This document shows, in pieces, positions 1-9,000 of a stretch of DNA of 44,629 bases (position 1 is its first letter; each line of letters begins with the position of its first letter). A program made the translations under genes and the position numbers. Where the stretch lies: the IMG/VR virus record IMGVR_UViG_3300044609_001915, positions 1 to 44,629 of that record. One strand, written 5' to 3'. This DNA comes from a virus. Under the pieces are notes generated by a model. The model searched no databases, had not been told where the DNA came from, and saw only the letters and a program-made list of their open reading frames with translations.

Positions 1-127
1 GAACATCGGAGCCGGCCACTGACCTGAGCTGCAGGTGGTTTCAGCCCGGGTGATCGCCACGTAGCGGAGGTTGATCTCCTCCACCGGCAGCAACACCCCA
101 CCCCGGAAGCCCTGCTCATCCCAGAAC
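1..127. repeat. Terminal direct repeat, copy 1 (circular contig overlap)
   Basis: These 127 bases are identical to bases 44503-44629. The repeat lies inside one continuous leftward helicase reading frame, which stays in frame when the two copies are merged. The molecule is therefore circular with 44,502 unique bases, and the repeat is most simply an assembly overlap rather than a biological terminal repeat. A true terminally redundant linear form cannot be excluded from sequence alone. Confidence 0.95.
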
Positions 128-1434
128 TCGGGGTGGGTTTCGCGGCTGTACTTCACCGGGTTGGCCAGTTCGGCCTCCGGGAAGTCATCAGCCAGCTCCA
201 CGCTTCCGAATTCGAGACCCTTGGATTTGTGGGCTGTGGCGAGCGCCAGCGTGGCGCTCTCCGGCTGGGCAACGGAGGAGCTCCGGACCAAGGCGATCTC
301 CTCCGGGATCGTTTGCCAGCGCGTGTGGCCTTCAATCACCCGGATCCAAGCTTTGAGATCACGCTCGTCCTGGGCGGCGGCATAGCCCTGCAGCGCGTCG
401 AAGTCTTGAAAGCCGGCCACGAAGCGATCCCTGATGTCTGAGCGACGCCCGGCCTTGAGGAGCCAGATGTCGTTCAGAAGATCCAGGCGATAGCCGTCGA
501 TCCCCCCAACCCAGCAGACGGTGCCGCCCTGCTGCACCATCTGCGCAGCGCGCCGGTACAGGAACGCGTTACCGCGAGCGATGCAAGCTTTGGTGGATGA
601 AGGCGGCACCCTTCGGCCACCCCTGACGCGATTGCGCTCCCGCTTCACAGCCAATAAGCGGTTGGCGGCCGCGGCCACCTCCTCGCCAAAGCGAAAGCTT
701 TCGGTGAGGAACAATTCGTCGGTGAGCGATGGATCCGCCATCGCGTTTTCGGCGTAGCGGAACTGATAGATCTGCTGGTGGGGATCACCCACGAAGACCT
801 TGGCGCAGCTCTGCTGCCTGACGATGGCCAGGGTGACTGGATTGGCGTCCTGGGCCTCATCAAAAAGGATCGTGTCGTAGTCAAGCCGGGGGGCTGAGAG
901 CTGAAAGAGCTTGAGGTAGCCGTCGTGCAGCATCGGCATCGCCTCATTGGCGGGATCGCACATCGCTTGCCACAGCCGAGCCGCCCCATCAATCGCGGCG
1001 GCTTGATGCTTTCGCTCACCTGCGACGAGAGCCGCGAACGCATGGAGGTCTGCGCAGCTGGTGCTCAGGAAGTGCTTGAGCGCCCGCAGCGACTGGTTTG
1101 CATGGGCAAATCCTGAGGAATCACCGGGATTGAGCCCTAATGCCTGGGCAACCTGATTGGCGCGGATGTTGTTGGCCAGCTTGTGGCGGTATGTATGCCC
1201 AACAGCTCGAAACGCCAGGGAGTGGGTGGTGAGGCAGGTGACATTGGGCGTGAACCTGCCGGCCGCCTCGCGCGCGATGGCGTTGTTGAAGGCCAGGTAG
1301 AGCATCCGCCGCTCGGGCCTGGCCTGGGCATAAGCGCGCAGGGTGGAGGTCTTGCCTGCTCCCGCGAAGGCAACGACCTTCAGCGCCTCCGAACCTGAGG
1401 AAACGACGGCCTGCTGCTCCTCGGTCAGGGGCAT
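1..1434 (-). CDS. UvrD/FBH1-like superfamily I DNA helicase, N-terminal part (gene crosses contig join)
   Basis: This is the first 478 codons of a 702-residue protein; the rest is at 43828-44629. It is an ATP-driven 3'-5' DNA helicase of superfamily 1A, probably acting in replication or recombination of the element. Visible motifs are Walker A AFAGAGKTST (K28), Walker B DEAQD, motif III VGDPHQQIYQFR, motif V ATAHKSKGLEF and, at about residues 457-464, motif VI YVAITRA. The short N-terminus and compact motif spacing resemble the FBH1/phage recombination helicase group more than full-length UvrD. The start is the ATG at 1434, just before the EEQQAVV Q-motif-like segment. It is transcribed leftward against the surrounding head genes and is divergent from the scaffold gene at 1565. 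Confidence 0.92.
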   Translation of the reverse strand, partial: MPLTEEQQAVVSSGSEALKVVAFAGAGKTSTLRAYAQARPERRMLYLAFNNAIAREAAGRFTPNVTCLTTHSLAFRAVGHTYRHKLANNIRANQVAQALGLNPGDSSGFAHANQSLRALKHFLSTSCADLHAFAALVAGERKHQAAAIDGAARLWQAMCDPANEAMPMLHDGYLKLFQLSAPRLDYDTILFDEAQDANPVTLAIVRQQSCAKVFVGDPHQQIYQFRYAENAMADPSLTDELFLTESFRFGEEVAAAANRLLAVKRERNRVRGGRRVPPSSTKACIARGNAFLYRRAAQMVQQGGTVCWVGGIDGYRLDLLNDIWLLKAGRRSDIRDRFVAGFQDFDALQGYAAAQDERDLKAWIRVIEGHTRWQTIPEEIALVRSSSVAQPESATLALATAHKSKGLEFGSVELADDFPEAELANPVKYSRETHPEFWDEQGFRGGVLLPVEEINLRYVAITRAETTCSSGQWPAPMF

Positions 1435-1500
1435 GGGCGACACACCGCTGGCATCGACAGTCCGCTGAGAACCGTAGGCCGGCCTTCACCACAGCACCGC

Positions 1501-1511
1501 TCGGCAATAGG
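1501..1511 (+). promoter_or_regulatory. Repeated motif TCGGCAATAGG, candidate late promoter before scaffold gene
   Basis: One of four near-identical sites (1501, 3612 and 41252 on +, and 21606 on -). It lies in the 130-base divergent gap between helicase and scaffold, 53 bases before the scaffold ATG. The three head-gene copies share TCGGCAATAGGNRGT. It resembles a -10 element; only a weak TTCA/TCAC match is seen about 12-16 bases upstream. Role as a promoter is inference. Confidence 0.6.
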
Positions 1512-1564
1512 GAGTGAGCACAGCCCGGATGGGGTGCTCGCTCCACTGACAGCCGCGACGGGTC

Positions 1565-2425
1565 ATGGCCACCACTTCCAACAGCAACCACTCCGCTCCT
1601 GCAGCCCCCCAAGGAAGCGAGAGCGACCACAGCCCTGCTCATGCAGAAGGGTCTGCCGAATCCAGGGCTGAGCACGCCAACCTGGCTGCCGGCCACGGCT
1701 ATGGGGAGAGCCTGGAGAACGACGGCACCCCCACCAGCGACAACGAGCTGCCTACCGTGCCTGATGCCCTGAAGGCCGAGCGGCGCCGCAGCAACCAGCT
1801 GGAGAAGGAGATCCGCTCCCTGAAGCAGCAGCTGAACCGCTTCTCGGAGATCAACCCGGAGGAGTACACGCGGCTGCAGGAGGCAGAGAGGCAGAAGCAG
1901 AAGCTCGAACAGCAGCTGGAGCTCAGGGAACGCCAGATGGAGGAGGCCAGCGCCCGCAAGGTGGCGGCCGTCGCCGCCGAACGTGACGCCGCGGCCGAGC
2001 GGGTGCTGCAACTGCGTAAGGAACGCCTGCTGGAGCGTGCCTTCTCAGAAGCTGAGGGCCGCACAGGCGGTGATGGCCGCGGCACCTTCTTCGATGTGTT
2101 CAAGGGCCAGCTGTGGGAAAGCTTCCGGCTGGTGCCCGGCAAGGACGGCAGCGACAACCTGGAACCCCTGGATGCCCAGGGCCAGCCGTTGCTGGGCGAC
2201 GACGGCAGGCCGCTGACCGCCTCGGAGTTCCTGGAAGACCTGCGGGTCCACCCCGTGTACGGCTTCCTGTTCCAGCAGCGGGGCGCCATGGGCGGACCTG
2301 CCGCCGTGAGCTACGGCACCGGCACCGTGGGCGCCAACGGCGAGCTGATCAATCCGCAGGCCATGAGTGCCGCAGAGCTGTACCGGGCAGGGTTCTCAAA
2401 AGCATGGACCAACTCAAGGGCGTAA
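1565..2425 (+). CDS. Putative head scaffolding / capsid assembly protein
   Basis: 286 residues. The first about 60 residues are Ser/Ala/His-rich and disordered. Residues about 75-165 form a long charged coiled coil rich in Gln, Glu and Arg. The tail is Gly-rich and ends near a short conserved-looking AAELYRAGFSKAW segment. A soluble coiled-coil protein just before the major capsid gene is the usual place and shape of a phage scaffold, which fills the procapsid and leaves during maturation. No protease domain is visible. The original partner, the capsid gene, is now separated from it by a toxin pair. Identification rests on composition and position, not on a sequence signature. Confidence 0.65.
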   Translation: MATTSNSNHSAPAAPQGSESDHSPAHAEGSAESRAEHANLAAGHGYGESLENDGTPTSDNELPTVPDALKAERRRSNQLEKEIRSLKQQLNRFSEINPEEYTRLQEAERQKQKLEQQLELRERQMEEASARKVAAVAAERDAAAERVLQLRKERLLERAFSEAEGRTGGDGRGTFFDVFKGQLWESFRLVPGKDGSDNLEPLDAQGQPLLGDDGRPLTASEFLEDLRVHPVYGFLFQQRGAMGGPAAVSYGTGTVGANGELINPQAMSAAELYRAGFSKAWTNSRA

Positions 2426-2508
2426 CTGCACGGCACCTCTCAGCCAGGTGGCACCCCAGCCATTTATTGGTAGGGTTTGCAGACGCTTCCAGTCGGCGCC
2501 CAACCACC

Positions 2509-3204
2509 ATGACAGCGCCTTCTCTTCTAGGGAGAGGAATCTATACCCCAGGATTTGCATCCAAACTCACGAAAGTCAATGCACAGTCGATAACAAGATG
2601 GTGCGCTGGAAGCCGCAAAGGACAAACAAGGGATTCCATCCAAAACCCAGTATTCGCATCCGACTTTATTGCCAGCGACAGGCAATCACTTTCATTCGAG
2701 GACCTGTCGGAGATTTATATCATCTCTGGCTTTCGCAAAAAAGGCATAAGTCTCCAAACAATTAGAGCCGCTCAGGCCCGTGCTCGCTCAATCCTTGGAG
2801 ACAATCACCCCTTCTCAAATAGTCAATTCCTAACAGACGGCAAATCCATTCTTCTCGAAATAGAAGAACCAGAATCCGGCCCAGCGTTAATAGACCTCAA
2901 AAACATGCAGCGCAGCTTTCGGAACGTTGTGCGCCCTTATCTTTCGGCTGTCTTTGACTACTCAAACCAAGGCAATCGACCTTCGCGAATTCATCCGTCT
3001 AAGCAAATCCATTCAGTGGTCATGGATCCCTGCAGGCAGTTTGGGCAACCCATCCTCCAAGAAGAAGGCGTTCCCACCTCGGCCCTTTACCAAGCCTTCA
3101 AAGTCGAGAAGTCAGAGACAGTCGTAGCAGAGTGGTTTGGAGTCAGCGAAGAAGCGGTTCGCAAAGCAGTTCGGTTTGAGCTCGACCTAATTGCAAAGAT
3201 GTGA
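2509..3204 (+). CDS. VapB45-like antitoxin with DUF433 domain
   Basis: 231 residues from the ATG at 2509; the open frame continues upstream, but this start places GRGIYTP at the N-terminus, as is usual for the family. The N-terminal half looks like a DNA-binding antitoxin domain (GIYTPGFASKL, then an SITRWCAG helix). The C-terminal part carries the DUF433-type segment (GVPTSALYQAF...WFGVSEEAVRKAVRFE), which in VapB45 neutralises the toxin. The last codons overlap the toxin start (ATGTGA), so the two are translationally coupled. The gene is visibly richer in A/T than scaffold and capsid on either side, a sign of separate acquisition. It probably represses its own promoter in the gap after 2425. 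Confidence 0.78.
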   Translation: MTAPSLLGRGIYTPGFASKLTKVNAQSITRWCAGSRKGQTRDSIQNPVFASDFIASDRQSLSFEDLSEIYIISGFRKKGISLQTIRAAQARARSILGDNHPFSNSQFLTDGKSILLEIEEPESGPALIDLKNMQRSFRNVVRPYLSAVFDYSNQGNRPSRIHPSKQIHSVVMDPCRQFGQPILQEEGVPTSALYQAFKVEKSETVVAEWFGVSEEAVRKAVRFELDLIAKM

Positions 3205-3605
3205 AAATCTTTGTAGACAATAACCTGCCTGAAAAGCTGGCAAAAATTCTTGACATCCTTGACGACAACACCGAAGTCAAGCACATCAAAGAAATGTTTC
3301 CGCCAGACACCAAAGACATTCAATGGATACAGGCACTCTCGAACGATGGGAAGTGGCTAATTCTAACCCAGGATATTCACATCACCAAACGGCGCGTAGA
3401 ACTTTGCGCACTTCGCGAATCGGGGCTCTCTATTATTTGCCTTGAAAAAGGATGGGGCAGCATGTCACTTCACGTGAAAGCGTCAAAGCTCATCAATAAC
3501 TGGCCAAACATCGTTAGCACGACCTCAAAAGCGCAGAAGCAAACTATTTGGTCTATCTCTGCAAAGAACTGCAAGATCGAAGACTTGACGAGCAAATTCA
3601 TCTAG
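3201..3605 (+). CDS. VapC45-like PIN-domain toxin
   Basis: 134 residues, starting at GTG 3201 inside the antitoxin stop. The opening MKIFVDNNLPEKLAKIL, then HIKEMFPPDTKDIQWI and LILTQDIHITKR, follow the PIN-like fold of the VapC45/DUF5615 group, with acidic residues (D6, the D of TKDIQW, the D of TQDIHI) in the positions of the metal-binding cluster. PIN toxins are Mg-dependent ribonucleases that cut RNA and halt growth when the antitoxin is lost. The gene ends 6 bases before the candidate late promoter at 3612. It forms a unit with the DUF433 protein and would act as an addiction or abortive-infection module. Confidence 0.8.
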   Translation: MKIFVDNNLPEKLAKILDILDDNTEVKHIKEMFPPDTKDIQWIQALSNDGKWLILTQDIHITKRRVELCALRESGLSIICLEKGWGSMSLHVKASKLINNWPNIVSTTSKAQKQTIWSISAKNCKIEDLTSKFI

Positions 3606-3611
3606 GCCCCC

Positions 3612-3622
3612 TCGGCAATAGG
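3612..3622 (+). promoter_or_regulatory. Repeated motif TCGGCAATAGG, candidate late promoter before capsid gene
   Basis: Second copy of the 11-base motif, 36 bases before the capsid ATG and 6 bases after the VapC45 stop. It would let the capsid gene be transcribed independently of the toxin pair inserted upstream. The next bases (AGGAGGT) look like a ribosome site but lie too far from the capsid start to serve it. Confidence 0.6.
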
Positions 3623-3658
3623 AGGTGACGTTGCTGGGGTCAGGCCCCGGGAGTGGCA

Positions 3659-4567
3659 ATGGGCCTCACGCTGATCGAGGCGGCCAAGTACGAGAACCGG
3701 CTGGAGCACCTGGCCGTTCTCAAGACCTTTGCGGAAGGGGAACTGCTGAGCCGCCTCCCCTTCATGAACATCGCCGGCAGCGGCATCTTCTATGCCCAGG
3801 AAGCCGAGCTGCCCACCGTGGGCTTCCGGGCCGTGAACGAGGGCTACACCCAGAGCTACGGCGTCGCTGACCAGCGCGCGGAGGCCGTACACCTCTTCGG
3901 GGGGGACGTGGATGTGGACCGCTCGATCGTGGACCTGATGGGCCCAGAGGCCCGTGCCAGCCAGATCGAGATGAAGATCCGCTCGATGCGGCTGACGCTG
4001 GAGGCCACGATCGTGAAAGGCGACACGGCCTCCAACCCCCGCGGGTTCGATGGGCTGCAGAAACGCCTGCCCCTGGGCGGCGGCAACGTGGTGGACAACG
4101 GTGGCCGCACCGTGAACCTCGACGCCCTCGACGCCCTAGTGGACAGCGTGGATGGCATGGGCAGGCCCAAGTACCTGCTGATGAGCAAAGCGGTGCGCCG
4201 CCAGCTCAATGCCCTGGCCCGCGCCGGCGGTTGCTGCGCCTACACCGCCGAGACCAACAGCCTCGGCGCCGTGGTGCACCGCTACCAGGAGTGCGAAATC
4301 CTCACGGTGGACCGTGACGCCCAAGGCCGCGAAATCCTCGGCTTCTCGGAAGCTGGTGACACCACCTCGATCTATTGCCTGGCCTTCGGGGATCAGGGAG
4401 TGACGGGCCTGCAAGGACCCTTTCAGGGGCGCTACGGCATCTCCGTGCGCGACCTGGGCGAGGTGCCCGATGCCCCTGTGTTCCGCACCCGCGTCGATTG
4501 GTACGTGGGCTTTGCCGTGCTGCACGACCGCAGCGCCGGCCGCCTGTTCAACATCACCGCCGCCTGA
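3659..4567 (+). CDS. Major capsid protein, HK97-like
   Basis: 302 residues from ATG 3659, which has GGGAG five bases upstream; GTG 3653 is an in-frame alternative. The N-terminus (LTLIEAAKYEN), the E-loop-like region (FYAQEAELPTVGFRAVNEG), the long spine-helix-like stretch around residues 85-120 and the C-terminal RVDWYVGFAVLHDRSAGRL, which resembles the end of the P-domain/A-domain, are typical of a family of HK97-fold major capsid proteins found in phages and prophages. It assembles the icosahedral head with the portal and scaffold of this element. There is no long N-terminal delta domain, consistent with a separate scaffold protein. Confidence 0.85.
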   Translation: MGLTLIEAAKYENRLEHLAVLKTFAEGELLSRLPFMNIAGSGIFYAQEAELPTVGFRAVNEGYTQSYGVADQRAEAVHLFGGDVDVDRSIVDLMGPEARASQIEMKIRSMRLTLEATIVKGDTASNPRGFDGLQKRLPLGGGNVVDNGGRTVNLDALDALVDSVDGMGRPKYLLMSKAVRRQLNALARAGGCCAYTAETNSLGAVVHRYQECEILTVDRDAQGREILGFSEAGDTTSIYCLAFGDQGVTGLQGPFQGRYGISVRDLGEVPDAPVFRTRVDWYVGFAVLHDRSAGRLFNITAA

Positions 4568-4582
4568 GGCAGGAGAGCACCA

Positions 4583-5020
4583 ATGTTCCGACACTCCTCC
4601 AACCCCCTGCTCGATGCCGAAACCGTGCTGGTGGGCGCTATACAGCACGGGGCCACACGACCCCTTCCGCTGAGCCGCGCCAGCGGCGAGGTGGTGCAGC
4701 TGAACACCAAACTCGATGCCGCCACAAGCTTTTCATTTGTGGTGAGCCACCCCGGAGCGCCAAAAACAATCGAAGCCGAGCTGTTCGTTGCACCCTTACG
4801 GCCAGATGGAAGCAGCGGCAAATTTGTGAGCGTCTGCAAGGTGGCCGTCCCCGCCCAGGGAGGGCTGGTGGAAGCGCGCGTTAGCGGACACGACATCCCC
4901 ATCGACCCAGCCGACCAACCGCTGGTGCGATTCCCTGCAGTGGCCTTGGCCAAGGCGGTGATCACACCTTCAACGCCAGCCGGGCTCCTGGCCGGGCTCA
5001 CCGCCACAGTCCCGGCCTGA
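4583..5020 (+). CDS. Small structural candidate after capsid (possible head decoration)
   Basis: 145 residues, start ATG 4583 with CAGGAGAG upstream, 15 bases after the capsid stop and clearly in the same transcript. The protein is predicted all-beta (alternating hydrophobic strands, few helices, many Gly, Pro and Val) with no recognisable signature. Size and position directly after the capsid gene fit a decoration or head-stabilising protein. I do not recognise the family. Confidence 0.6.
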   Translation: MFRHSSNPLLDAETVLVGAIQHGATRPLPLSRASGEVVQLNTKLDAATSFSFVVSHPGAPKTIEAELFVAPLRPDGSSGKFVSVCKVAVPAQGGLVEARVSGHDIPIDPADQPLVRFPAVALAKAVITPSTPAGLLAGLTATVPA

Positions 5021-5031
5021 GGAGTGAAGTG

Positions 5032-5370
5032 ATGGCACGACCAAGAAACACGACTATCAATCAAACGGAAACGGTTGAAGCCACCGATGCCGCACCCGAA
5101 CTGCTCCCGGTCCCAGCTGAGGTAGTTGTCCCACCTCCCCCAGCGGCCAGCCAGGCTCCGTCTACTGACCCGGGCCCGACACCAGCTTCTGGCTCAGTGC
5201 CACCGCCTCAAGGCATAGCCCAACCAAGATGGAGCACAGACTCGGCCACCAAAGCCGGGCTGCGACGGATCGGAAAGGGTGACCAGGTCAGGCACGTGTA
5301 TCCCGTGGATGTGGCCGATTGGAGAGCCCTGGGCTGGCAGCTGCTGACGACCGACAGCCAAGAAGACTGA
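5032..5370 (+). CDS. Pro-rich small protein at end of head operon
   Basis: 112 residues from ATG 5032 (GTG 5029 is also in frame), preceded by GAGGAGTGAAG. The first about 65 residues are low-complexity Pro/Ala/Val; the C-terminal 45 form a compact segment (GLRRIGKGDQVRHVYPVDVADWRALGWQL) that resembles short head-associated proteins. Last gene of the capsid transcript, followed by a strong hairpin. Function unknown; a minor head or connector protein is a guess. Confidence 0.55.
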   Translation: MARPRNTTINQTETVEATDAAPELLPVPAEVVVPPPPAASQAPSTDPGPTPASGSVPPPQGIAQPRWSTDSATKAGLRRIGKGDQVRHVYPVDVADWRALGWQLLTTDSQED

Positions 5371-5407
5371 ATCCGGCTTGAGCATGGGTGCGCATCCACG
5401 CATCCGA

Positions 5408-5425
5408 AGGGGGCCGAAGCCCCCT
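5408..5425. terminator. Strong GC hairpin between convergent genes
   Basis: AGGGGGC-CGAA-GCCCCCT: a 7-bp perfect stem with a four-base loop in the gap between the last head gene (+) and a small leftward gene. No U-run follows, so it could work as a bidirectional attenuating hairpin. Confidence 0.6.
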
Positions 5426-5431
5426 CCTCGC

Positions 5432-5635
5432 TCAAAAGGGCAACAGTGCCTCCAGCTGTGGATCTGACAGTGGCTCAGGCTGCTCGGCCTGACGCTCCGT
5501 GAGCAGATCATCGAGGAGCCCAGCCAGGCGGATCAGGCCCCGGCCCCAGCATTCCTCGCTGAGGAAGAGCAGCAGGCCATCGCTGCTTGCGGCGAAGTGG
5601 AACCGACGAGCGGCGTGGACGTGAGCGAGGGCCAT
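5432..5635 (-). CDS. Small hypothetical protein
   Basis: 67 residues from ATG 5635; the frame is open to TTG 5680. The sequence (HAARRFHFAASSDGLLLFLSEECWGRGLIRLAGLLDDLL) is amphipathic, with a plausible globular pattern and an acidic, Gln-rich tail. It faces the head operon across the 5408 hairpin. No family recognised. Confidence 0.4.
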   Translation of the reverse strand: MALAHVHAARRFHFAASSDGLLLFLSEECWGRGLIRLAGLLDDLLTERQAEQPEPLSDPQLEALLPF

Positions 5636-5676
5636 GGTGGGCGCAGCGCAGGACACCAGCTCCAAGCGGGGCGGGG

Positions 5677-5775
5677 TCAAGGACCCGCGCCCTTCGCCTG
5701 ATGTGCCGCGTCATGCGGCACCACCGTCAGCCAGCCGCGGGCATGGCTCCGATCCTTGACGCCGCCCCGCACCAT
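5677..5775 (-). CDS. Possible very small basic protein
   Basis: 32 codons from ATG 5775; the stop overlaps a TTG that could open the next leftward frame (TTGA). A basic, His-rich peptide with no known signature. The 5636-6039 stretch otherwise holds only an 8-bp inverted repeat (5793-5812) and the leader of the operon at 6040. Real coding status is uncertain. Confidence 0.22.
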   Translation of the reverse strand: MVRGGVKDRSHARGWLTVVPHDAAHQAKGAGP

Positions 5776-5792
5776 GAAGAGGCCTGCGCAGC

Positions 5793-5812
5793 GCTCCTGA
5801 GGACTCAGGAGC
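5793..5812. repeat. Inverted repeat GCTCCTGA-GGAC-TCAGGAGC
   Basis: Perfect 8-bp arms with a 4-base loop, in the 400-base region before the defence operon. It may be a terminator-like hairpin insulating that operon, or an operator. Nothing else in the stretch gives it away. Confidence 0.35.
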
Positions 5813-6039
5813 CCCTCCGCAAGCCAACCAACGGAGGAGCTGAACCAAGGAGAAGGAAAGCCGCAAATACGCCCCGATAAGACAGCACAGGGCTTTAATG
5901 GACCTGCGGCTGAGCCCTTGCCCCACCTGCCATGAGCGGCCCTGAGCCCCCAAGCCACCGCGCGACAGACCCAGGGCTTGATCTATGCAGCCAGCGCATA
6001 AATCACGCCTATCCCAACAAATAAGGGGCGATTCTTTCT

Positions 6040-9000
6040 ATGGCCCTCAAAGACCTCTGCACCCCACGCCCCTCGGTCTTCGCGGCGGATCGGCGCGCGA
6101 CGGTGCTCAGCCTCGACACCTTCCTCAAGGGCTCGGTGGATGGGACGGCCTTCTTTGAGGAGAACTACTTCACCGGGGGGATGCTCACCCTGGTGGATCG
6201 GGCCTTCCGCCATTTGAGTGGATCAGGAGCTGGCTCTTCGGTGTTTCAGCTCTCCCAGGCCATGGGAGGGGGTAAGACCCACAGCATGATTTCCCTGGGC
6301 CTACTGGCCAGGGATCCCAATCTCCGTCAGCAGGTCTTTACCCAGATCGAAGGCGGCAATCCAGCCCCAAGCCTGGGTGCCTGCCAGGTGGTGGGTTTCA
6401 ACGGCCGCAGCACTGACGCCGCCGGAGGGATTTGGGGTTCGATCGCAGAGCAGCTGGGCAAAGAAGGCCAGTTCGCCAAGTACGTCGCCCCTCTGCTCAG
6501 CGCACCAGGCCCTGAAGCATGGAAGGAGCTGCTGGGCGAGCAGCCGCTGGTGATCTTTCTGGACGAGTTGCCGCCATACCTGGAATACGCGGTGGCGGTG
6601 CCGGTGGGCAACGGCAACCTGGCCACGGTGACGACAGCGGCGCTGGCGAATCTGTTCGTGGCGGTCACGGAGATGCCGAACGTTTGCCTGGTGCTCTCTG
6701 ATCTCGGCGGCACGAACTATGCCGGCGGTCAGGACAACATCAACCAGGCGGTTGATAAGGCGATTCAGCAGCTGAGCGGGGAGTCGCGGCGGATTGCGGT
6801 GCCGATCACGCCCGTGAACCCCAATGGCGATGAGCTGTATCACATCCTGCGCAAACGCCTGTTCGCCGAGGTGGCTCCCGCGAGCGCCATAGATGGCGTT
6901 GCCGGCTCCTACCGGGAAGCGCTGCGCGACGCAGTGAACATGGGGCTCACCACCACCACCCCGGAATCCCTCTACACCCGGATTCAAGACTCCTACCCCT
7001 TCCATCCCGACCTGCGGGAGCTGGTGGGCAAGTTCAAGGAGAACGAGGGCTTCCAGCAGACCCGGGGCGTGATCCGGTTGATGCAGATGGTCGTTTCCGA
7101 CCTCTGGAACTCCGGCAAGGCCGGCGCCCTGGATTTGATCCACCCCTACGACCTCGACCTCAACCAGGACGAGCTCGCCTCCGAGGTGCGCACGATCAAC
7201 CCCAGCCTCAGTGAGGCAATTGCCCACGACATCGCCCATGGCGGCGATGCCGAGGTGGAGGAGATCGACAAGGCCAACGGCAACACCGACGCCTCCGATG
7301 CCGCCCGGCTGATCCTGGTGGCGTCCCTCTCCACCACCCCTGGCGCCATCCATGGGATGCGCGAGTTCCAACTGGTGGACTGCCTGCAGCGCCCCGGCCG
7401 CGACCTGTCTGCGTTCAAGAACAACGTTCTCGACAAGCTGGCGACGCGGGCCTGGTACCTGCACAACTCGCCAGACGGCCGGCTGTTCTTCAAGAACCAG
7501 CAGAACCTGGCAGCCAAGCTGCGCTCGACTGCCCAGTCGCTCCATAACGAAACCGTGGAGCGGATGCTGCGGGAGCACCTGGAGGACTACTTCACGCCCA
7601 GCCTGCGCGATTGCTTCCAAGTGGTGAAGGTGCTGCCTCCTCCGGATGAGGTGCAACTTGACCAGGAGAAGACCACGCTGGTGATCACCCGCCCGGGCGG
7701 CCAGGCCAACGGACTACCGGTGTCGCAGGACTGGCAGGACTGGTGGCAGCAGCAACCGTTCAAGAACCGGGTGCTGTTCCTGAGCGGCTCCAAGGACACC
7801 TACATGAAGATCCTCGATGCCGCCCGCCAGTCACGGGCCCTGGTGAGCATCGAGGACGACCTCAAAGGCGAGAACACCCCGCCTGACGATCCGCAGTGGC
7901 GGGCGCTCGACAGCCTGCGGGACCGGATCGGCCTGCAGTTCACATCCGCTCTCAAGGAGACGTTCGACCAGCTCGTCTACCCGTCGGTGAACTCCGCCCT
8001 GCGGGCCAGCGCCATTGATCTGGCCTTTGCCGGCAACACCAACGGCGAGGCCACGATCAAACAGACCCTGATCACCGTTCGCAAGTTCACGACCGAGATC
8101 AGCGAGGACTCGTTCCGCAGCTACGCGGAAGCCAAGCTCTTTGGCTCCGCCGACAGCGCCGTGGTGCTTTGGGCCGATGTGAAGCGCGCGGCCGCGACGC
8201 GTACCGATTGGCCGCTGCACAAGCCGTCAGCCTTGGATGACCTGAAAGCCGACGCGATGCAGCGCGATCGCTGGCGGCCTGAGGGCAACTACGTGCGCAA
8301 GGGCCCCTTCCCGCCGCCGACGCCCAACATCGAGATCCGAGAAGGCGCCCGTGATGAAGATGGCGATGGCCGCACCTATCTGCAGCTGGTGCCGCTCCAT
8401 TGCGACAGCATCGTGTTCGAGAGCGGTGAGAGCGAGCCCACCACCGCCTCATCGCCCGTGCCTTCCGCGGCGAAGTTTGAGGCCAAGGGCCTGCAATACA
8501 AGTTCCTGGCTTTCGACAGCGAGAACCCGGAGCGGCAAAGCGAGGTGAAGACCTGGACCGCAACCCTGCGGCTCAAGAAGCAGCTGCATGACCGCGGCGA
8601 CCATTACGAGGTGGAGCTGCTGGCCTTCCCGCGAGTCAATGGCGTGAGCATCCACTACACAACGGATGGCTCCTCGCCGATCGGCACCAATGCGGCGGTG
8701 TACGACGGACCGATCCGGGTGCCGGACAACTGCCGCAAGGTCTGCGCCGTGGCTCAGGCCCCGGCTTACTCGCTGACCTCCCAGGGGATCGTGCAGGACA
8801 TCCCCAAACGGGGGGAAGAGGCCCGCACCATTGACCCCACACGGCCGGCGCGCTGGCAGAAGGTGTGCAAGCTCGACGACTCGGGGGCGGTGTGGGACCT
8901 GATCACCCGGCTTGAGCAGAACCCAGGTGTGCTGGCCTACGACGTGCAGCTCTCAGCCCAGAGCAGCGATGGCGAGCAGATCGTGGACTACAGCGGCTCG

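Noticed and set aside
1-127. Terminal repeat as packaged phage ends
   Set aside because: The length is exactly 127, it lies inside a coding gene, and the frame closes perfectly; an assembly overlap explains it better.
6301-7656. Leftward frame of 451 codons opposite the DUF499 gene
   Set aside because: His/Gln/Leu-rich composition typical of an antisense shadow; the + strand has Walker motifs.
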